Positions 1 to 8,795 of a stretch of DNA of 64,000 nucleotides are shown here, in pieces (within the stretch, counting starts at the first letter, position 1; the number at the start of each line of letters is the position of its first letter). This stretch comes from Pseudoramibacter alactolyticus (GTDB taxonomy: Bacteria > Bacillota > Clostridia > Eubacteriales > Eubacteriaceae). The stretch lies in assembly GCF_050908235.1 (NCBI RefSeq), contig NZ_CP194340.1. One strand, 5' to 3'. The notes beneath the pieces were generated by a model. The model was not told the origin of the DNA. It saw only the letters and a list, made by a program, of their open reading frames with translations, and searched no databases. Position numbers and translations under genes: made by a program.

Positions 1-1297
1 CAAGCCTTTGCCCGGATACCGCAAGCCGCTCAATCATTTTGATATATTGTGAAAAGGCCAGCGTCATATTTTCTTCGCGGTAATAGCCGTCAAGATAATC
101 CCACGTGATCTCAAGTTTGTTCTCAATTTCAAGCAGCTGGCAGTCAAGGCGCACCTGCGGCGTCTGACTGATGCTGTTCATCAGCCGGCCGATGCGCATC
201 GGCATCCCATTGGCATCGGATTCGTCGAGCATGCTTGTAAAAACAATATCAAAATGGTTTTCATGCTGCTGCTTGCGTTGACGGCTGATGATCCGCTCCA
301 CCTCGAAGCCGTCACAGCCGCTATGGCGATAGGCCGCCATCAGTTCCTTCGTCACCTGATGCGCGCGGGAATAGATATTGGTTTGCGCAGTATTTTCATA
401 AGGCAGAAGCATCAGGGACGTGAAATCGCCGACCACATCGAGGTATCTGCCGCGCTTCGCACCACGGTTAGACATTGTCAGCGCAATCGTAAAGCGTTCG
501 TCGCCGCTCCAGTATGCAAGGACCTCACCGTAAAGCTCAAACAGCACCGATGTCAGGATTTCGTTATTTTTTCTGATCTGTTGCTTGATGATTTCCCATT
601 GCTTCGGCAAAATCTGATGGATCAGCCTTTTATACTGTTTCTTCTTTGGGACTGCCTCCGTATGGAGCAGATCTGGAGCAAAGCACAAATCCTCCGCTCT
701 CGATTCCCAGTATTTTCTGTCGCGCCGATATTTTTCGCTCTGTTTTATCTCATTTTGCCACATCGCATATTCGGCAAAACGCAAGTCGGGCTGAACAGAC
801 GGCAACTCGCCCCGTTCAATTGCGTCATAATAGTCCATGATGCTGCGGAAAACGAGAATCAGACTGCTCCCGTCCGCAATCAACAGATCAAAACTAAAAA
901 AAAGATAGGTCGAGCCATCCGGCGTCTTCGCTGCCTCCACACGAAACAGCGGCCACTGTTCAGGATCCATTTTCTCATGCGAAAGCACTGCACGCTTCCG
1001 ACTGACAAACGTTTCCCATGCGGCATCGTCAGACGCCGATAAATCATACCTTTGAATATGATAAGGCGCTGTTTCCTCGAGAATCTGCTGCATGCCGTTA
1101 TCATGGAATACGGTTCTGAGCATCGCGTGCCTGCGGATGGCGAAGTTTAACGCCCGCTCCAGCAGATCTGCATCCAGATTATTCTTAAATTCATAATACA
1201 CATGTGCTGCCGTATCACCGAGTGCATAGCGCTGGGATCGGCCCATATAGTATGCGAGCTGCGCATTCGTCATCGGAAATGAGAGCCTGTTATTCAT
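1..1297 (-). CDS. NRPS heterocyclization (Cy-type condensation) domain protein, partial
   Basis: The reading frame opens at ATG 1297, behind an AAGGAG site, and stays open to base 1, so at least 432 residues are visible and the C-terminus is missing. Cy domains condense and cyclize Cys/Ser/Thr to thiazoline or oxazoline rings on NRPS lines. I read FPMTNAQLAYYMGRS near the start (Cy1-like), RRHAMLRTVF near residue 55, and FDLLIADG with Asp137 and Asp142, which is the D-x4-D signature of Cy domains rather than the HHxxxDG of ordinary condensation domains. The ATG overlaps the upstream thioesterase stop (ATGA), implying translational coupling. Later domains (adenylation, carrier, release) may follow outside the window. 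Family assignment is strong; the substrate is unknown. Confidence 0.85.
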   Translation of the reverse strand, partial: MNNRLSFPMTNAQLAYYMGRSQRYALGDTAAHVYYEFKNNLDADLLERALNFAIRRHAMLRTVFHDNGMQQILEETAPYHIQRYDLSASDDAAWETFVSRKRAVLSHEKMDPEQWPLFRVEAAKTPDGSTYLFFSFDLLIADGSSLILVFRSIMDYYDAIERGELPSVQPDLRFAEYAMWQNEIKQSEKYRRDRKYWESRAEDLCFAPDLLHTEAVPKKKQYKRLIHQILPKQWEIIKQQIRKNNEILTSVLFELYGEVLAYWSGDERFTIALTMSNRGAKRGRYLDVVGDFTSLMLLPYENTAQTNIYSRAHQVTKELMAAYRHSGCDGFEVERIISRQRKQQHENHFDIVFTSMLDESDANGMPMRIGRLMNSISQTPQVRLDCQLLEIENKLEITWDYLDGYYREENMTLAFSQYIKMIERLAVSGQRL

Positions 1298-2013
1298 TCG
1301 TATGCTCCTTTTTCATCAGAGCATCGGCACGCCCGGCTAAGTAACTGGCTGATATATGCAATAACCGAATCGTTCTGAGCATTCATATAAAAGTGTCCGC
1401 CTTCAAAGTATTTAACGCCGTAAAAATTCAATGCGCACTGTTTCCACGCCGTTAGATCGGTCTGCCCCACTTCCGCGTCATCCCTGCCGCAGAGCACTGC
1501 AACGGCATCAGGCTTTTCGTTTTCGGCAAGCGGTTCGGGACGATAACTCTGTATAAGCCTGAGATCGCTTTGTACAATCGGGATGAAAAAATCCTCTGCC
1601 CGCAGATAACTAAATAATTCCATATTGCTTCCACCCATCGACATCATATAATTGATCACATCGGCTCTTGAATCGCAGTTGATCGCCACCCCTTTAAATT
1701 CATCAGGCGCGGCCTGCCCTGAAACGATCAGAAGGCGGACGCGACCCTTTAGTCTGCGTGCGGCTTCATAAGCTACAAACGCGCCCATGCTGTGGCCGAA
1801 AAGTATGCAGGGTTCATCATCTGCCAAAACCAGGTCCAGTTCTTTCATGATATAGTCAGCAAACCCCCGCATGTCACCGGGATATGGGATATTCACCTTT
1901 TTTCCGCGCCCGGGGTATTCGATCAGGCAACATGTCGCCGGTGCCTGAAGGCGCTGCAGAAAACTATAATAATTGCCAAATCCGCCTGCATGTGGAAAAC
2001 AAATCATTTTCAT
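1294..2013 (-). CDS. Type II thioesterase of the NRPS operon (first of two)
   Basis: A 239-residue alpha/beta hydrolase of the type II thioesterase family, which removes wrongly loaded or stalled acyl groups from carrier-protein arms. It begins MKMICFPHAGGFGNYY, has the nucleophile elbow GHSMGAF and ends with a catalytic-type GGHFYM motif. ATG 2013 overlaps the stop of the adenylation gene in ATGA, so I prefer it to an upstream in-frame start at 2034. The 3' end also overlaps the next gene by ATGA. Family is clear; whether it edits or releases the product cannot be told. Confidence 0.85.
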   Translation of the reverse strand: MKMICFPHAGGFGNYYSFLQRLQAPATCCLIEYPGRGKKVNIPYPGDMRGFADYIMKELDLVLADDEPCILFGHSMGAFVAYEAARRLKGRVRLLIVSGQAAPDEFKGVAINCDSRADVINYMMSMGGSNMELFSYLRAEDFFIPIVQSDLRLIQSYRPEPLAENEKPDAVAVLCGRDDAEVGQTDLTAWKQCALNFYGVKYFEGGHFYMNAQNDSVIAYISQLLSRACRCSDEKGAYE

Positions 2014-3311
2014 AAGGCAAACCCATCCTTCCATGACCTCAGTTCCTGTGTGGAACGAATAAATCTTGTGGGAATTTCATATCCCGCAAGCCGTGTCTCG
2101 CAATGCCGGCGAAACGCCGCATCGGATATATCAAAATCCGCCGAATACCGGCAAATCAGATCGTAGGGCGGCTTCTTAGAAATACTGACCACCGCCTTAT
2201 GGATGCCGTTGATGTCGCCAATGATGCTCTGGATGCGCTGTCTGCTGATTTTTTTGCCGGCAATGATTATAACGTCGTCGGCACGGCCTGTTATGTGCAC
2301 GCTTCCGGTTTCATCAATATATCCAACGTCGTTTGTAAAGTATGCGTGACCGTCAAGACTGTGAATGCCGGTTGCTTCGTCGACATAGGCGCCGGCCGAA
2401 CCCGCCGTATCCACACAAATGACAGATTGTCCGTCTTTTTGGGCCACGGAGAACACAATATTCCCAATCGGTCTGCCCACATCCGTGCTGTCATCCCGGC
2501 ACGTCCCGACGGCCAGGCTCCCAGCTTCGGAACACCCGTACTGCTGAAGAACCGGTACGTCAAATTTTTTCGTCAGTCCCGCGGCTGTTTCAGCCGAAAG
2601 CCGGCCGCCTGAAGAAACGATCCTGCACATTTTCTTCCCAAGTGTGTACTGCCCGCCAATGCGAAGCATGGCATCCAAGAAATGTGGAACGCCATACAGG
2701 TAATCCGCATGCATCCGTTCAGAGAGCTCCGCCACACGCCGCGGCAGCAGAATATCCGGCAATAGAATGGTGCCGCCGGTTCTATCCGCCGCCAGCATGA
2801 CGCATATGAAACCAAAGGAATGATAAAATGGCACCGCCGGCAAAAAACGCTCTTCATGCTCTCCGTATCGCATATGGGTCAGGTACCGCTTAAGTTCTAT
2901 ATGGATTTGCTTTTCTGTGCGCAAAACCATTTTCGGTTCGCCGGTCGTTGCCGATGTCATCTGAAGTACTGAGCGAGCGGGTATTTCAAGCGCGACAGGA
3001 CGCCGGCGGCGTTCAAGCTGGATCGATCCTTGATCCCATATGGCCAACACGTCGGCCATCAACGCAGCTGACTGCAATTTTTTTGCCGCCGGATAATCGC
3101 CGCTTACGAGCAGGACCGACGCCTGAAGATGCATTGCCGCATGATACAGCACATAGATGCCGATGGCGGTTTTGCTTTGGCAGCAGATTATCTGCTTTTC
3201 GCGGATGCCAAATTTTTCCATCTGAGCAGCGGCCTTGCCAATCGCATCCCAAACAGACTGCTGCGGCACAGATTTTTCGCCAATATAAAAATTTGCCTTG
3301 TGATGCCTCAT
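2010..3311 (-). CDS. Stand-alone AMP-binding (adenylation-type) enzyme
   Basis: A 433-residue member of the acyl-CoA synthetase/NRPS adenylation superfamily, which activates a carboxylic acid as its adenylate and loads a carrier protein or CoA. I see the P-loop-like TSATTGEPKMV (the usual second Gly of TSGTTG is Ala), QQYGCSEAGSLA (A5 YGxTE-like) and GRADDVIIIAGKKI (A8). The C-terminus is short, but SWKDGF may supply the A10 lysine. Start ATG 3311 has an AGGAGG site. It is shorter than a full adenylation domain (about 500 residues) and has no fused carrier, so it probably works with the free carrier proteins at 5.5-5.9 kb. Substrate unknown. Confidence 0.8.
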   Translation of the reverse strand: MRHHKANFYIGEKSVPQQSVWDAIGKAAAQMEKFGIREKQIICCQSKTAIGIYVLYHAAMHLQASVLLVSGDYPAAKKLQSAALMADVLAIWDQGSIQLERRRRPVALEIPARSVLQMTSATTGEPKMVLRTEKQIHIELKRYLTHMRYGEHEERFLPAVPFYHSFGFICVMLAADRTGGTILLPDILLPRRVAELSERMHADYLYGVPHFLDAMLRIGGQYTLGKKMCRIVSSGGRLSAETAAGLTKKFDVPVLQQYGCSEAGSLAVGTCRDDSTDVGRPIGNIVFSVAQKDGQSVICVDTAGSAGAYVDEATGIHSLDGHAYFTNDVGYIDETGSVHITGRADDVIIIAGKKISRQRIQSIIGDINGIHKAVVSISKKPPYDLICRYSADFDISDAAFRRHCETRLAGYEIPTRFIRSTQELRSWKDGFAL

Positions 3312-3325
3312 TTTTCCTCCGTTTC

Positions 3326-4621
3326 TCAATCGTATTTAATAATGGACAGCTGCCTGTCAACAATCCTTCGCTCTGCGTCATCGAGCAGGTCGTAGTATAT
3401 ATTGTCAACATATAGCCTGCCCTTTTTTGTCAGGACATAGGCGTCCGAAACCTCCGCCAACAGGCCGGCTTCCATAAGCTTACTAAGCTTCGGCAAGAAC
3501 ACCTCGCGGCAGACCGAATGTTCAAATTGAGACTTGTTGAGCCTGAGGATTTTCGGGAATCCGACGATTTGCATATAATTCATTTGCTGATCCGTCAAGA
3601 CTTTTATCTGCGAATAAGACGGCGTCGGCAGCGTGACATACGCATGATACAGAGGATTGCGGTATTTGCATCGGCCTATCAGCCCGAAAGCCCCGGAACC
3701 GATCGCAAGGCAATTGCTGACATTGTCCTCCCCGCCGTAATAGGATGTTTCCATGATGATATCGCCGCGTTTGACAAAGCCATAGGATGTTTCCTGGCGA
3801 TAGCCGCCTTCTTCCAGCATGGCCATATCGTGATCCATCATCGCGAGAAGCTCACTTGTTGACGGAAGCTGAACCGCGCCGTCTTTGATAGACGGCTCAA
3901 GCTTATTTTTCATCGGATACAGGTGGCTGTAGTCAATGCCGCCTACATCAAGTCGCATGGCCGTTTTTAGATCCCGTTCGACGATCTGTTTCGGCGTCCG
4001 TTCAAATCCATAGTCAGGATAACCATATAAAATATCGACAAATACGTTTATGTTGTTTTTGCGAAGTGTTTCAAGGGTCAGATAGACCTCTTCAAGCGTT
4101 GCCTCGATTTCAAAAAAATCACGCAGCGGGCGATAAAACGTCTGTACGCCTGTGCTGACACGTGTGATATTTTCATCCAGCAAAAATGCGATCATTTCGG
4201 GTTGATACAGCGACGTCGAGGATCCTTCCATATTGATAGCCGCATTCGGCAGCATGTCGTAATTTTTTCGAATCACGGCAAGTATCCGGGCCAAAAGAAA
4301 GGGCGGGATCAATGACGGCGACCCGCCGCCGAAATGGATATTGTTAATAGAAAATCCGTATGGAGCATAATATTCAAGCTCTGCAATGACCTTCTCCACG
4401 TACCCATTGATAGCATCAAGATTGTATTCCTTGTCGAATCCGCAAAAACGGCATTTCGAATCACAAAATGGGAAATGCACATAAAGCATCGTGTCAGCGC
4501 CGCGATTCCTATCAAGTTCCTGCGCGAATGATTTCTTCAGCTCGGCAGAGCTTCTGTCCCGGAGCAAATCAATATGTGGATAATAATACTGATGCGGAAG
4601 CAATATTTTTTGATTAAACAT
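3326..4621 (-). CDS. HemN-like radical SAM enzyme in NRPS operon
   Basis: A ~431-residue radical SAM protein related to oxygen-independent coproporphyrinogen oxidase (HemN/HemW). The cluster motif CDSKCRFC (C-x3-C-x2-C) lies in YVHFPFCDSKCRFCGFD, followed by the HemN-type FGGGSPSL and a C-terminal HemN-like region. In natural-product operons, HemN-like proteins are usually class C radical SAM methyltransferases or cyclopropanating enzymes that modify heterocycles. A role next to a Cy domain is therefore plausible, though this is inference. An in-frame TTG at 4633 is an alternative start; ATG 4621 follows the thioesterase stop closely. A housekeeping HemW role is less likely, given gene overlap on both sides. 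Confidence 0.8.
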   Translation of the reverse strand: MFNQKILLPHQYYYPHIDLLRDRSSAELKKSFAQELDRNRGADTMLYVHFPFCDSKCRFCGFDKEYNLDAINGYVEKVIAELEYYAPYGFSINNIHFGGGSPSLIPPFLLARILAVIRKNYDMLPNAAINMEGSSTSLYQPEMIAFLLDENITRVSTGVQTFYRPLRDFFEIEATLEEVYLTLETLRKNNINVFVDILYGYPDYGFERTPKQIVERDLKTAMRLDVGGIDYSHLYPMKNKLEPSIKDGAVQLPSTSELLAMMDHDMAMLEEGGYRQETSYGFVKRGDIIMETSYYGGEDNVSNCLAIGSGAFGLIGRCKYRNPLYHAYVTLPTPSYSQIKVLTDQQMNYMQIVGFPKILRLNKSQFEHSVCREVFLPKLSKLMEAGLLAEVSDAYVLTKKGRLYVDNIYYDLLDDAERRIVDRQLSIIKYD

Positions 4622-4625
4622 GAAT

Positions 4626-5456
4626 TTACTCAATTCTCTTTTTTATAATCTTGATGGAAGCCGATGGCTCAAAGAATAGGAAAAGATGTTCGCCAGAAAC
4701 TTGGACGATCTCAAAGGGCGCGTCGATAAACGCGCGCCATTTCTCAGGTTCCAAATGACTCAGCAGATGATCGTCTTCGGCCCAGATCATCGTCGTCGGC
4801 ACCTTGATCTTTCGGAACGGTTTCTCCGGTTTGTAACGGTGCAGCATGACAGAATCCGCATTGAAAATCCGGACAATGTTCGTTATTTCCCGGGCAAATC
4901 CCTCCGGATTGCGCATCGGCAGAGCATACTGATGAAGCATTTTTGCATATACGAACACATCGCTTTCCGATACAACGCCCCTTTTCTCAAATGCGTAATC
5001 CGATGCCGACTCGGAAAACAATTCCGTCTGCTCTGTTCCAGAATGCGTTTGCGTCCCCACAAGATAACGAATGATTTCCGTCAGATACTTTTTCGATTTT
5101 TCATTATAAAAAAGTGTCGCGCCATCTCCCTGGCTGTCGGGCGTTGCCCCGCTGACCAGAAAAAAATGCTTCGGCAGCGGCGCGCCGTTTTTGTTTATTT
5201 CGCCATAAAGCTCATACGCGGCAACCGAGCCAAGGCAGTAACCTAAAATCGCATAAGGCGTTTGAAGTCTTTTTTCTATCTGCCTGTAAAGATCCTTTGC
5301 CAGTAATTTCATATCAGAGATAAAGGCATCCCGGAAACGCAGGCCTCTGCCGGGAAGTTCAACCGGACAGACCTCCACGTTGCCATCAAACATTTTTCGC
5401 CATTTAATAAACATCATCGCCGAAGCGGATGCCCCCGGAATACAGAATAAAATCAT
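4626..5456 (-). CDS. Type II thioesterase of the NRPS operon (second of two)
   Basis: A 276-residue alpha/beta hydrolase of the GrsT/TycF type. It starts MILFCIPGASASAMMF, carries CPVELPGRGLRF, a nucleophile elbow LGYCLGSVAAYEL in which Cys replaces the usual Ser of GHSMG, and a C-terminal SGEHLFLF region with the catalytic His. Cys-nucleophile thioesterases are known, but the change is worth noting. The start overlaps the carrier-protein stop (ATGA). It shares only family-level similarity with the thioesterase at 1.3-2.0 kb, so two thioesterases serve one short operon; one may act in product release or transfer. Confidence 0.82.
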   Translation of the reverse strand: MILFCIPGASASAMMFIKWRKMFDGNVEVCPVELPGRGLRFRDAFISDMKLLAKDLYRQIEKRLQTPYAILGYCLGSVAAYELYGEINKNGAPLPKHFFLVSGATPDSQGDGATLFYNEKSKKYLTEIIRYLVGTQTHSGTEQTELFSESASDYAFEKRGVVSESDVFVYAKMLHQYALPMRNPEGFAREITNIVRIFNADSVMLHRYKPEKPFRKIKVPTTMIWAEDDHLLSHLEPEKWRAFIDAPFEIVQVSGEHLFLFFEPSASIKIIKKRIE

Positions 5457-5692
5457 TTTGCAGGCACGTACCTTTCCACCGTATTGACAAAATCATCCAC
5501 GCCGCCGCCCGCCAGCTTCATCAGATCCTCATTTGCAAAGCGAATATCATACTTTTCTTCTATAACCGTTATCAATTCGATAAATCGCAATGAATTAAGA
5601 TTGTCAAGATAACTCTGCGCATCACATGCAATCAGGTCGGTATCCTGGGGCGCAGCGATTTTTAAAATAATTTCTTCGATTTCTTTCAGCAT
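5453..5692 (-). CDS. Acyl carrier protein (second carrier of the operon)
   Basis: A 79-residue four-helix carrier protein. The phosphopantetheine site is DNLNSLRFIELI, where Asn precedes Ser in place of the canonical DSL. It resembles D-alanyl or acyl carrier proteins more than peptidyl carriers. It follows the first carrier with no gap and overlaps the thioesterase by ATGA. Together with the first carrier it gives two free carriers to be loaded by the AMP-binding enzyme or by modules outside the window. Confidence 0.82.
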   Translation of the reverse strand: MLKEIEEIILKIAAPQDTDLIACDAQSYLDNLNSLRFIELITVIEEKYDIRFANEDLMKLAGGGVDDFVNTVERYVPAK

Positions 5693-5932
5693 TTAATTCT
5701 CTTTCTTTCCCGTATCTTTTAATCTTTCCGCAACCGTGACAGTCATCTTCCTAACTGTGTCATTTGAATACAGATCTGTCGAAACCAGTCCGACGTTAAA
5801 TTTGTTATTAACGTCCTCGAGAATCATCATTGCGGTGATGGAATTTCCGCCGAGGTCAAAAAAATTTTCATCTGGCTCAATACGATCGATCTCGAGAATC
5901 CGGCACCATATTTTTGTAATCTCTTTTTCCAT
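5693..5932 (-). CDS. Peptidyl carrier protein, first gene of the NRPS operon
   Basis: A 79-residue stand-alone peptidyl carrier with the canonical site FFDLGGNSITAM, whose Ser takes the 4'-phosphopantetheine arm. AAAGGAG lies 6-7 nt upstream of ATG 5932. It is the first gene of the visible leftward operon; everything from here to base 1 overlaps or abuts its neighbour. Confidence 0.87.
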   Translation of the reverse strand: MEKEITKIWCRILEIDRIEPDENFFDLGGNSITAMMILEDVNNKFNVGLVSTDLYSNDTVRKMTVTVAERLKDTGKKEN

Positions 5933-6492
5933 GCGATGCTCCTTTTTGTATTAAAATACTAAATGGCCTCTATTATCAGGTGTGGCTAACATTTGACTTA
6001 AAAAAATACTGATCCCATCAAAACGAACGGCAATAATCCCGGTGGTTTTATTCCGTCGTCGCCCCCAAAGAGCCTCAAAAGCCACATGGCAGGATAAGGA
6101 TGTTCAATATTTATCAAGGCTAACTTTTACGATTATACCAATAATTAATCCATATTAAAAGCAAAATGGCTCATGATTTTTAAAAAATTTTAACCGCTCA
6201 GACCGTGTCTCCCCCTCTGAAAAGATGTCGCGCGCATTGATATCTACCCCTAATATTGAACAAGCAACAAGAGGGTATTTTTATAAATACCGTTATGGAT
6301 TCAAACGCAAATGTGTTGGCATTGCACCGTCAGAGAACGTGGGCCAAAATGCCAGGCAGCGAGCTTTCACAATCCCATTCGGGAATGAATGGGCATTGCG
6401 GATGCGAATGGGCGGAAGCCTTAAAGCATCAAAAGCAAAATAAAGAGTGGTCTTTTGTCCAGAATTCTATGGACATATCACTGACATGGTTT
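5933..6492. other. 560-bp intergenic region without a convincing gene
   Basis: Apart from the extended -10 at 6132-6140 and the RBS of the first carrier gene I find no supported gene. A 72-codon rightward frame at 6225-6443 lacks a good RBS and resembles nothing I know. Small inverted repeats occur (for example GGGTATTTTTATAAATAC near 6273). Confidence 0.5.
6132..6140 (-). promoter_or_regulatory. Extended -10 promoter candidate for the NRPS operon
   Basis: Read on the minus strand this is TGGTATAAT, a TGn-extended consensus -10. The -35 region 17 nt upstream is AT-rich and weak (TTTTAA), as is usual for extended -10 promoters. It would give an untranslated leader of about 190 nt before the first carrier gene. 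Confidence 0.5.
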
Positions 6493-8691
6493 TTATATCT
6501 TTTGCCTGATCGCATCATTGCCCTTGCGGATGAGCCCCCGGGCCTCGCAAAGCGCCAGGTCAATTTTCTTCTCGCCGGCCGTCTCGAAACGCACCGCCGC
6601 AGTCCGGCCGGCCACCGACGCGATCTGTCCCCGGCCGAAACGCCTGTGGATCAGCACATCGCCCGGGTGCCAGCGCCGGCTGCGCGACGCCCCGCGCTTG
6701 CGCTGCTTTTCCCGGCGCATCTGCGCCAGATAGTCCGCCCCCAATTCCCCCAGGATTTTGCGGCGCCTTTTCTTTGGCTGGGCGGCGGACTTTTCTTCCT
6801 CGCCCATATAGCGGCGCACAAAGCGGGAAACCGCCGGCGCATCGGGACCGCTGACCGAGACAAATTCGAGTTCCCGGCGGGCCCGGGTCGCCCCGACATA
6901 AAACAGGCGCACCTCCTCGGCAAACAGCGCCCGCCCTTCCGGCGAATCCTCCAGCGCGGCCCGGGATGGAAATTCCCCCTCCACCGCGTCGATCACATAC
7001 ACCTTGTCGAACTCGAGGCCCTTGCTCGCGTGAATGGTCGAGAGGGTCACGCCGGCGGCGGGCCCGGGTGCCTGCGACGAAACGATTTGTGCCAGCTCGT
7101 CCAGGCGGTTTAAAAACTGCGTCTGGGTTTGAGCGCGGCCGGCCAAAATCCGGATGATCTTCAGCTTCTGGCGGATGCTTTCCTCCCGGTAGCCCCGCTC
7201 GATGCGAAACTGCAGATGCGCCTCGTAGCCCAGCCCGTCCAGGATCAGGCGGATCCCCGGCCCCGGAGCCATCGTCTTCAGCCGGGCGAACCCCTTTGCC
7301 TCGGCGGCGATTTTATCCGTCTGCCACTCGGGCAGCCCCGGCAAGGCCAGCAGCACATCAAACACGCTTTGTCCCGCCGGGGCCTGCATCGCCGCGGCCA
7401 TCTGCTGCCGCGAGAGGCCGCAGTCCATTTTGTAGTAAATGCGCGCAAAGATTCCGCGATCCGTCGGATCCTTGGCCAGCGCGAAGAAATCCCGAATGTC
7501 CAGCACCGTGAAGTGAGAAAAAAACAGCGGCCGGTGCTCTTTGAGCCGATAGCGCACGCCCTCCCGTTCAAACAGATCCACCAGGGGCAGCGCCGACTCG
7601 TTGTTGCGGTACAAAATTGCCGTCTCCTTGCCTTCACTGCGAATGGCCGCGAGCAAAAAGCGGTAGCTCTCTTCGGCGGAGGCCACCCGCTGATGCACCG
7701 GCGGCACACCCGGGGGATTCTGTGTGATCATGTGCTTGGGGGTGCGCCCGCGGTTGAACACGATGAATCGGTCGGACGCCGCGACCAGCTGCGCCGTGCT
7801 GCGGTAGTTGGTCTCCATCAATAACACCTTTGCCCGGGGGTAATGCGCTTTAAAATGCAGCAGCATGGCCGGCGAGGCCCCGCGAAAACCATAGATGCTC
7901 TGGTCCTCGTCGCCCACCACAAAAAAATGGCCGCCCCGCCCAGTCAAAAGCCGCAGAATGGCAAACTGCAGCGGCGAAGTATCCTGGGCTTCGTCCAGAT
8001 TGATATATGGATAGCGCCGGGCAAAATCCGCCCGCAGGTCCGGGTATTTTTTCATCAGACCGTAGGCATAGCGCAAAATATCGTCGAAATCCATGACGCG
8101 CTTCCGTTTTTTAGTGGCTTCATAGCGCGCGAGGATCTGCGGGAAGCGCACCGCCTCCGGCATCAGCTCCGCGACGGCTTCCTCGTCCAGCATTTGATTT
8201 CGGGCCAGGGTCAGCGCCGATTCGATCTCCGCCATATCCGCATCCGTCGGAAAGGTCCCGTGAATCTGTTTGTAAATCTTTCGGAGCATCGGCTGCGTCT
8301 CCGCAAGAATATCAAAGGCCCGGCGGCGATATCGCCGCTCGTAGGCGCGAATCACCCCCAGCGCAAAGCTGTGAATCGTCGAGAAGCGCGGCACTTCGCC
8401 GGCGTCTCCAAAAAGCCGACGATACCAGCTTGACAGATCCGCAGCCCCGGCCCGGGAGAAGGTCAGGCTCAGGATGTGCTCCGCCGGAATCCCGCACGCC
8501 AAAATCATATAGGCCAGCCGGCAGATGATCACCGTGGTTTTTCCGCTGCCCGGCACGGCGAGCAGCAGCGTCGGCCCGTCCACCCGCGCGGCGGCGGCCA
8601 TCTGCTGGGCGTTGAGGGCCAGACCATGGCGCGCCAAAAAAGCCCCCAAATCGGGGTGCGGATGCTGGGTTGTCTTTCTTTGACGGCTCAC
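6493..8691 (-). CDS. UvrD/PcrA-like superfamily 1 DNA helicase
   Basis: A 732-residue ATP-dependent 3'-5' helicase of the UvrD/Rep family, acting in repair or replication-fork maintenance. Motifs in order: AVPGSGKTTVI (Walker A), LSLTFSRAGAADL (Ia), NLDEAQDTSPLQ (II), GDEDQSIYGFRGA (III), MLMETNYRST-like motif IV, and STIHASKGLEFDKVYV (V). The C-terminal ~90 residues are basic and include a UvrD-tail-like segment (HPGDVLIHRRFGRGQI). Start GTG 8691 has AGGAG 8 nt upstream, so a longer frame from 8751 is less likely. It ends without an obvious terminator of its own. Confidence 0.88.
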   Translation of the reverse strand: MSRQRKTTQHPHPDLGAFLARHGLALNAQQMAAAARVDGPTLLLAVPGSGKTTVIICRLAYMILACGIPAEHILSLTFSRAGAADLSSWYRRLFGDAGEVPRFSTIHSFALGVIRAYERRYRRRAFDILAETQPMLRKIYKQIHGTFPTDADMAEIESALTLARNQMLDEEAVAELMPEAVRFPQILARYEATKKRKRVMDFDDILRYAYGLMKKYPDLRADFARRYPYINLDEAQDTSPLQFAILRLLTGRGGHFFVVGDEDQSIYGFRGASPAMLLHFKAHYPRAKVLLMETNYRSTAQLVAASDRFIVFNRGRTPKHMITQNPPGVPPVHQRVASAEESYRFLLAAIRSEGKETAILYRNNESALPLVDLFEREGVRYRLKEHRPLFFSHFTVLDIRDFFALAKDPTDRGIFARIYYKMDCGLSRQQMAAAMQAPAGQSVFDVLLALPGLPEWQTDKIAAEAKGFARLKTMAPGPGIRLILDGLGYEAHLQFRIERGYREESIRQKLKIIRILAGRAQTQTQFLNRLDELAQIVSSQAPGPAAGVTLSTIHASKGLEFDKVYVIDAVEGEFPSRAALEDSPEGRALFAEEVRLFYVGATRARRELEFVSVSGPDAPAVSRFVRRYMGEEEKSAAQPKKRRRKILGELGADYLAQMRREKQRKRGASRSRRWHPGDVLIHRRFGRGQIASVAGRTAAVRFETAGEKKIDLALCEARGLIRKGNDAIRQKI

Positions 8692-8746
8692 GGCGTTACT
8701 CCTGTTTTTTAATCCTATTTTACACCAAATCGCGCCATTAAAAAAA

Positions 8747-8773
8747 GCCAATGATCAAAAAACGATCATTGGC
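8747..8773. terminator. Bidirectional-looking hairpin between helicase and alcohol dehydrogenase
   Basis: GCCAATGATC pairs with GATCATTGGC around a 7-nt loop, with A-rich sequence on the left and TTC-AAAA on the right. On the minus strand it is followed by TTTTTT, so it terminates the alcohol dehydrogenase transcript just before the helicase RBS. Confidence 0.8.
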
Positions 8774-8795
8774 TTCAAAATGGCTGCGAAAAAGA

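Noticed and set aside
6225..6443. 72-codon rightward frame upstream of the NRPS operon
   Set aside because: No ribosome-binding site or promoter, and no recognisable family.
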